Shown one piece after another: positions 58,207 to 64,000 of a stretch of 64,000 nt of DNA; the stretch's first letter is position 1, and every line of letters starts with the position of its first letter. The DNA is taken from positions 3,520,501 to 3,584,500 of the forward strand of contig JAPTOF010000004.1 of NCBI GenBank assembly GCA_028554755.1, written 5' to 3'. The translations under genes were made by a program, and so were the position numbers. The stretch is from Cordia subcordata (lineage: Eukaryota; Streptophyta; Magnoliopsida; Boraginales; Cordiaceae). The notes under the pieces were generated by a model. The model saw only the letters and a program-made list of their open reading frames with translations. It was not told the origin of the DNA and did not search any database.

Positions 58207-59510
58207 TTTGGGAGCATGGTATTTTTGTGAAGATTCTACCTCAGCCTGGGGTTAGGGTGTGAAATTCAACTGAGACCCCTTGTGGATGAAAGGCGCAATA
58301 ATGAGGTATGCTGTATGAGCAACATCCTGTGACATTGGAAGACATTAAGGTTGTCATTTTGGACCAATCTTATTTACTTCTGAAGCATAGAGTTACCGGA
58401 TTCTGCTTCTTATATAAATAGGTTTTCTTGCTTTTATATAAATGTTGCTCCGATATTCTTTGTAACGAATTTGATATTCAGATATATGAACTGATGCATA
58501 ATCTATTAATATTCTTTATCAAATTAAATCAGAAAATAAGGAGTAATGATTTTTTCTCATCTGTTGTGCATGATATCTCTGTTACGAAAATGGGTGATTG
58601 ATCATGAACCCATTTGATTGTTAAATAGATAAGTAGCAAGGCATTGCTTATCCTCTGACCTCAAATGTAATTAGTGATACAGTTCCTTGTAAGTGGGATA
58701 TTTTGTTTTACAAATAGTGAGGACTGCTTTACAATGCATGCCATTTTAGAACTGTAAACTCATAGAGTGGTGCAGACCTGGTCGCATTGACATAAAAATT
58801 AATTCAAAGAAATGAGAGTGTGTGTGCGCGCACACGCACGTGCGTGTGGGGTTATCTAATTGAAGCCTTGGGAGAGTGGAGCTTCCACAGACCTGCTTCT
58901 TGCCCATTCACCAACTGGACCAGGAGATGAGGAAAGCTTAACAGTCAAGAAGGATCAAAGAGGAGCAATCTTTGTCGATATATAATACAACACAGATTAA
59001 CATCGAATGCAATATTCTTGCCCAGTGAACACTTTTGAGTTGTTTTTTTAGTGAGTTGTTGAGAGGATTGACATAATAGAGTCATGTTAAAGTTGGTTCT
59101 TGCCTGTTCTTTGTTCTACACAATCATGACGATGGTATCTTTAGCAGGCTACAATACCTGCTCCAGATGTTTATTCTTTGTTCTTTAAGCACTTGCAGAT
59201 TCTGGTCCCTAAGGAAGATGGATTAAGCCACTTTTCTCTGCTTTCTGAGAACTTCTTTTGGTTCTTCAGCTGTTTTAAAGTTATGTCCAATTTTCATTCT
59301 TTCTCGTCTTCTACCTAGTAAAGACTTGGATTCTTTTTTAATGTTGTAAGATTACGAGAAAGATTCAGTAATCCTAGACTAATGATACAATCATATGAAG
59401 TGTTTCGGACGGTTAACGAATATTAGTTGTCACTTCTTTGGAGCTCTTGAAAGCACACCTCCACTAATCCCCTTTTTTTAAAAGAGACAACAAACCAAAT
59501 CTAGTCGTGT
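58207..59510. other. 3' UTR of the MUR3-like gene and spacer
   Basis: No gene seen. It includes a perfect 31-nt alternating purine-pyrimidine tract at 58818-58848 (gtgtgtgtgcgcgcacacgc...), then AT-rich spacer. Confidence 0.4.
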
Positions 59511-59910
59511 AACATAAAATGCAACAGGGAGGTGTATCTATTAAAATAAGTTATCAACTTTGTACGTATAAAATAACATCACCGTTTGACCCTGCTTTCA
59601 TGCAAAATTCCAATTTTTCCTTTTCTTTCCCTCATTGTTTCTACGTGACTCTCTCGTCTCAAATCAAATTATTAAACTACTTTTACGGGTATGCTTCGAT
59701 TAATGTATCATTATACGTCAAAGATAATTATCGATCCAAACGGGAAATTTTGTATGTGCTCAGAATGTTATCGTATAATGAGCAAGATTTAAGATTTCTT
59801 AAATTATTAATACTGTAATAAGAAAATAATGTCGACAGTTTAAAATCTTTAAATTTTACTTGTAAAATTTTGAAGTTACAAGTAATTTCGCTCCAATTCA
59901 GGATCATCGT

Positions 59911-60110
59911 CACTACTAGAAAACGGACTTTTAATGGCGCCAAGAATTGGTCTCCGAATTAAAAAAGAAAAAATTTTAGTGAAACACAATTAACAACCAA
60001 CTTTTGAGACCACACGCTGTGATCGCTAAAGCCCAGGTCACTAAATTCACTTTTAACGGCCGACTTCGGGAAGCAAACAGTAAATTAGCATAAAAAATTT
60101 GGGCTCTAAT
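59911..60110 (+). mobile_element. Solitary CACTA (En/Spm) transposon end
   Basis: The sequence cactactagaaaacggact at 59911 is the classical CACTA terminal repeat. It is followed by subterminal motifs of the family (gaccacacgctgtgatcgct, then taacggccgacttcgg). The opposite end is not in the window. A truncated or decayed copy, or the end of an element whose other end was lost. Confidence 0.6.
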
Positions 60111-60743
60111 CAATTTTTTTTTTTTATTGTACAAGTTAGTCTCAAAAGCAATTTAATGACCATTTTTTGCGACTGATTTAAATTGGAAGGATTCCATTGC
60201 TATGGAACTGACTGTTCTAAGCTTAATGCATCAGAAGAGAGCACCATTAGAAGCACAAGCGGCGCGTGTAATGAGGAGCCATGGAAAACAGAGTAGAGCG
60301 TGTGTTCATTCACACCCTCCCCTAATAAATGAGCCTTTTCGATGATACCATCACCTTACGCATTTAACATCCTCGTAAAGATGTTTTTTCCAAGAATATA
60401 TAACAAGGTGGTCCAACTGAAACAACCAAGAACCAAAAGATTCATGGACAATCTTGATTCTAATGGCTCCATGGCATTTTCAAAAAACCTCTGCAAAACA
60501 CATTAAAAACAATCTCGTGAAAACCACGACACTTGAGAGCTCCTCACTATACAAGAAGGCCCTCTTGTTTTGTCTCTCAAAACAAGGGAAACTCGTGATG
60601 GAGAGCCCTGAAATTTCACGAGTTTCATATCTTGTTTCAGACCAAGGTTTTGAATTCTCTCCCACGCCTTCAAATACCCCACTGTCCCTGTCCGCAAATG
60701 CATCACTGTCCAAACATATTTTTGTTTCTCTTCGAATTCTTCA
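60111..60743 (+). promoter_or_regulatory. Promoter and leader of the subtilase gene
   Basis: Sequence upstream of the start at 60744 with open frames on both strands but no domain. Several upstream ATGs are present. I do not call a gene here. Confidence 0.3.
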
Positions 60744-63056
60744 ATGGAAGCCAGAAACCAACTTTTCTTTGCCACCTTCTTGTTGTATTTTGTTTCTTAC
60801 CTTCATGCTCAGGATCATTTACAAACTTACATAATTCAGCTCCATCCACATGGAATAACCCGGTCTGCCTTTAGCTCTAAGCTGCATTGGCACCTCTCTT
60901 TTCTTGAGAATGCGATTTCAGATGAGGAAACGCCTTCTTCGCGCCTATTGTACTCGTACCATTCTGCAATGGAAGGCTTTGCTGCTCGGCTGTCTACGTT
61001 GGAACGCGAAGCACTGCAGAGGGCGCCTGACGTGATCGCTGTACGACTGGATAGGAGGCATGAAATTCACACTACTTACTCCTATAAGTTCCTGGGATTG
61101 AGCACAGCTAATGGAGGTGCCTGGTCTAGGTCAGAGTATGGTAAAGGATCAATTATAGGAGTACTTGACACGGGAGTTTGGCCGGAGAGCCCAAGCTTCA
61201 ATGACAATGGGATGCCTCCTGTGCCTGAGAAATGGAGAGGAATATGCCAAGAAGGGCAGAACTTCAGTTCTTCAAACTGCAACCGGAAACTCATCGGCGC
61301 CAGGTTTTTCAGCAAAGGCCACCTGGTGGCTTCAATATCGGCGATGCCAGAAGCTGTTGTAGAATATGTGTCACCGCGAGATTCCCATGGTCATGGTACA
61401 CATACAGCATCGACTGCTGCTGGAGTTCCAGTTCCAATGGCTAGTGTACTCGGAAATGGAGCAGGAGAGGCACGAGGGATGGCCCCTGGCGCCCACATTG
61501 CAATATACAAAGTTTGTTGGTTCAATGGCTGCTACAGCTCTGATATTTTAGCAGCTACGGATGCAGCCATCAGAGATGGGGTAGATGTTTTATCCCTCTC
61601 TCTAGGAGGCTTTCCTATACCCCTGTATGAGGACACCATTGCTATTGGCAGTTTTCGAGCTGTGGAGCATGGAATATCAGTCATATGTGCTGCAGGAAAT
61701 AATGGTCCAATCCAAAGCTCAGTTGCCAATGTTGCTCCTTGGATTGCCACCATTGGTGCTAGCACACTTGATCGTAAATTTCCTGCTGTCGTTCAGCTTG
61801 GCAATGGGAAATTCCTTTATGGGGGATCCATGTACCCTGGAAAACATGTTCTAGGCACTGAAAAAGAGCTCGAGCTGGTTTATGTGACTGGAGGCAACAG
61901 AGGAAGTGAATTTTGCCTTAGAGGGTCTCTTCCAAGAGCAAAAGTTCAAGGCAAAATGGTAGTTTGTGATCGAGGCATCAACGGAAGGGCTGAGAAAGGT
62001 CAGGTTGTGAAGGAAGCTGGTGGTGCTGCAATGATCTTGGCTAATACAGCACTAAATTTGGAGGAAGATTCTGTCGACGTCCATGTCCTTCCAGCAACTA
62101 TAGTTGGCTTTGATGAAGCAATTCAACTAAAAAAGTACATGACCTCGACAAGGAGACCTAGAGCTCGAATCATATTTGGGGGCACCGCCATTGGAAAATC
62201 TAGAGCACCAGCAGTAGCTCAATTTTCATCAAGGGGGCCTAGTTTCACTGACCCTTCAATCCTCAAACCAGATGTGATTGCTCCAGGTGTCAACATTATT
62301 GCTGCTTGGCCGCAGAATCTCGGCCCCAGTGGCCTTCCAGAAGATTCTAGAACAGTGAATTTCACTGTCATGTCAGGGACTTCTATGTCATGTCCCCATG
62401 TCAGCGGGATTGCTGCCCTGATCCACTCAGCTCACCCCAAATGGACGCCAGCCGCAATCAAATCTGCACTTATGACAACTGCAGATACAACTGACCATTT
62501 GGGAAAACCCATCATGGATGGTGACAAACCTGCTTCATATTTTGCAACTGGTGCTGGACATGTGAACCCAGAGAGAGCCATTAGTCCAGGACTAGTATAT
62601 GATATCCGAACAGATGATTATATCACTCACTTATGCACTCTGGGATACACAGAATCTGAAATTTTTAAGATCACTCACAGGAATGTGAGCTGCCGCAACA
62701 TTTTGCGGAGAAACAAGGGTTTCAGTCTCAATTATCCTTCTTTCTCTGTGATTTTCAGGCCTGGAAGGATAAGTAAAATGATCAAAAGGCAATTAAAAAA
62801 TGTGGGAAGCCCTAATTCTCTTTACTCAGTGCAAGTAATGGCCCCTGAAGGAGTCAAAGTGAGAGTCAAGCCACGACGTCTAAGTTTCAAACACACGAAT
62901 CAAAGTTTGACTTATAGAGTTTGGTTTACATCCAGGAAGAGAATTGGTACGGAGAATGTCAACTTTGGTCAAGGGTATTTGACATGGGTGAACACTAGGA
63001 ATAGTCACTACAGGATAAAGAGTCCTGTTTCAGTAACATGGACTTCAAACAAGTGA
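60744..63056 (+). CDS. SDD1: Subtilisin-like serine protease, SBT1.2/SDD1 type
   Basis: Secreted subtilase, 770 aa, intronless; the Arabidopsis SDD1 gene (about 775 aa) is a negative regulator of stomatal density. A signal peptide (about 1-22, LLYFVSYLHAQ) is followed by an inhibitor-like prodomain (QTYIIQLHPHG...). Catalytic residues are intact: Asp142 in GVLDTGVWPES, His217 in DSHGHGTHTAS, the oxyanion Asn319 in AAGNNGP, and Ser547 in SGTSMSCPHVSG. A protease-associated domain lies between the Asn and the Ser regions (about 370-470). A C-terminal fibronectin III-like domain begins near residue 660 (NYPSFSVIF). The start MEARNQLFFATFLL is the first ATG giving a signal peptide. Assignment to SBT1 group is firm; the precise orthologue SDD1 is likely but not proven without a tree. 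Confidence 0.88.
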   Translation: MEARNQLFFATFLLYFVSYLHAQDHLQTYIIQLHPHGITRSAFSSKLHWHLSFLENAISDEETPSSRLLYSYHSAMEGFAARLSTLEREALQRAPDVIAVRLDRRHEIHTTYSYKFLGLSTANGGAWSRSEYGKGSIIGVLDTGVWPESPSFNDNGMPPVPEKWRGICQEGQNFSSSNCNRKLIGARFFSKGHLVASISAMPEAVVEYVSPRDSHGHGTHTASTAAGVPVPMASVLGNGAGEARGMAPGAHIAIYKVCWFNGCYSSDILAATDAAIRDGVDVLSLSLGGFPIPLYEDTIAIGSFRAVEHGISVICAAGNNGPIQSSVANVAPWIATIGASTLDRKFPAVVQLGNGKFLYGGSMYPGKHVLGTEKELELVYVTGGNRGSEFCLRGSLPRAKVQGKMVVCDRGINGRAEKGQVVKEAGGAAMILANTALNLEEDSVDVHVLPATIVGFDEAIQLKKYMTSTRRPRARIIFGGTAIGKSRAPAVAQFSSRGPSFTDPSILKPDVIAPGVNIIAAWPQNLGPSGLPEDSRTVNFTVMSGTSMSCPHVSGIAALIHSAHPKWTPAAIKSALMTTADTTDHLGKPIMDGDKPASYFATGAGHVNPERAISPGLVYDIRTDDYITHLCTLGYTESEIFKITHRNVSCRNILRRNKGFSLNYPSFSVIFRPGRISKMIKRQLKNVGSPNSLYSVQVMAPEGVKVRVKPRRLSFKHTNQSLTYRVWFTSRKRIGTENVNFGQGYLTWVNTRNSHYRIKSPVSVTWTSNK

Positions 63057-63911
63057 ATCTATCAACTGATTTAGAGTATTAGATACCAGGGTCAAATTTA
63101 CTTCTGTTAGGAAACTGACCTTGAGATTGATGTCAGAGACAATGGATCCTCGTATTCAAATGGAAGCTTCTTTATCTTTTTGATAAAGAATAAGTTACTA
63201 GCAATATGTAATCCTAAAGGAGTTTCACTAGCAATAATTTGGTTTCGAAAGGAAAACTTATTCTATTTCTTCAAATCTGAGCATTTGAGTTTCATTTGAT
63301 TGCGTGCCTAATTCACAGGTTTGAATGCCTTTTCCTAATTAAGACAGCAATCACCTGTCATCATCCCTCTCTTGTTTTTTTGTGGAAAATAATGTCAGCA
63401 CATATAACACAGTCAGGAAGCTAATGAAGACAAGAGACACTTTGCTTCAGCAGGTTCAGCTTTATGACTATAATAGCTGACATGGTGAGAAAGCAAGAAT
63501 TATTTTACTAAAAAGTAATCTAGCTTACATAGCTGTACAAGAAAACTGAAGAAATATCAACTTGCAGCTCAAACCTTGATATCTTCATGCCAAATGTTTG
63601 TGTTAATGATGATTATTCTAATTAATTCAATAGTATCACTAAAATATGAAAAACAAAGTCCTAAAAGCCAAGAAATCACATTATCTAAGCATAACTCTAG
63701 AGCAAATAAATTGCTAGGAACATGACCTGCAGAGCAAAGACAATGAGATGCTTCAAATGAGAAAGGTTATGTAGTATGAGTATCATATTATGCCCACTTT
63801 TGCATCAAAATATTTTTCTTTTTTAGGTTTACACCCTAATTGGAAAAATTTTGGAGGCAGAAAGGTCAGACAAAGTCTAAGAAGTTGGGAAGGCAAAAGA
63901 ATATACATTGC
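63057..63911. other. Intergenic DNA, 3' ends of two convergent genes
   Basis: AT-rich, no reading frame of interest. It presumably holds the 3' UTR of the subtilase gene and that of the minus-strand gene ending at 63912. Confidence 0.35.
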
Positions 63912-64000
63912 TCAACTTTTGACGAATTGCAAGCCATTCGCATTAGCATATCGCTCCATAAATCTCATGAACCTGTCCCAGTCTCGCGGAGTACGCATGA
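63912..64000 (-). CDS. C-terminal 28 codons of an unrecognised gene (runs off the window)
   Basis: On the minus strand the frame ends with TGA at 63914-63912. It reads TPRDWDRFMRFMERYANANG and then LQFVKS, a conserved-looking, charged amphipathic tail unlike the flanking AT-rich DNA. An in-frame Met at 63998 is probably internal. The family is not recognised. Confidence 0.4.
   Translation of the reverse strand, partial: MRTPRDWDRFMRFMERYANANGLQFVKS

Noticed and set aside
60454..60834. 126-codon open frame overlapping the subtilase start
   Set aside because: It overlaps the signal-peptide coding region in another frame and has no domain; most likely leader sequence.

Overview
This is a nuclear genome segment from a flowering plant. 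The genes have many short AT-rich introns with GT/AG borders, the intergenic DNA is AT-rich and full of MITEs, Mutator-like elements and SINEs, and every recognisable protein has a clear plant counterpart. The gene set and repeat types (a TS/Au-like SINE, CACTA ends) fit a eudicot, probably an asterid. The order (Lamiales, for example) is only a guess.

Layout, left to right. (1) 1-4123 (+): 3' part of a PRP39-like U1 snRNP splicing factor. (2) 4.4-5.6 kb: an element with internal inverted repeats that may carry captured DNA. (3) 6661-12981 (+): a complete G3BP-like stress-granule protein (NTF2 + RRM + RGG), nine exons. (4) 13769-15030 (-): a TPR-like protein, three exons. (5) 15-21 kb: repeat-rich spacer with two TIR elements, one having a perfect 9-bp target duplication, and a LINE relic. 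(6) 21081-24926 (+): an RPM1-interacting-protein-13 (RIN13) homologue. (7) 27566-31482 (-): a WDR70-like WD40 protein, eight exons joined by seven phase-0 introns. (8) 31.5-42.4 kb: an 11-kb gene desert with a second 9-bp-TSD Mutator-like element and several MITEs. (9) 42383-51236 (+): a complete ABCC5/MRP5-type ABC transporter, 11 exons, 1525 aa. (10) 52144-52554 (+): a small protein with a C-terminal membrane segment. (11) 56350-58206 (+): intronless MUR3/KATAMARI1-type xyloglucan galactosyltransferase. (12) 60744-63056 (+): intronless subtilase closest to SBT1.2/SDD1. (13) 63912-64000 (-): the last 28 codons of an unrecognised gene.

These are independent nuclear genes, not an operon. Three (PRP39, G3BP, WDR70) act on or with RNA or nuclear processes by family. 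Two (ABCC5, SDD1) have stomatal roles in Arabidopsis; I treat their proximity as chance. Exon borders were read by hand from splice consensus and frame continuity. They close into uninterrupted reading frames for all multi-exon genes, which is good evidence that the models are right.

The most unusual material is in the repeats. Two non-autonomous Mutator-like elements share a strongly strand-asymmetric G-rich core with G-quadruplex potential and lie in opposite orientation 13 kb apart. A second TIR family has unrelated interiors in its two copies. A long fold-back lies in an ABCC5 intron, and a SINE has a 14-bp target duplication. No CRISPR array, rRNA, intact tRNA or viral sequence was seen.
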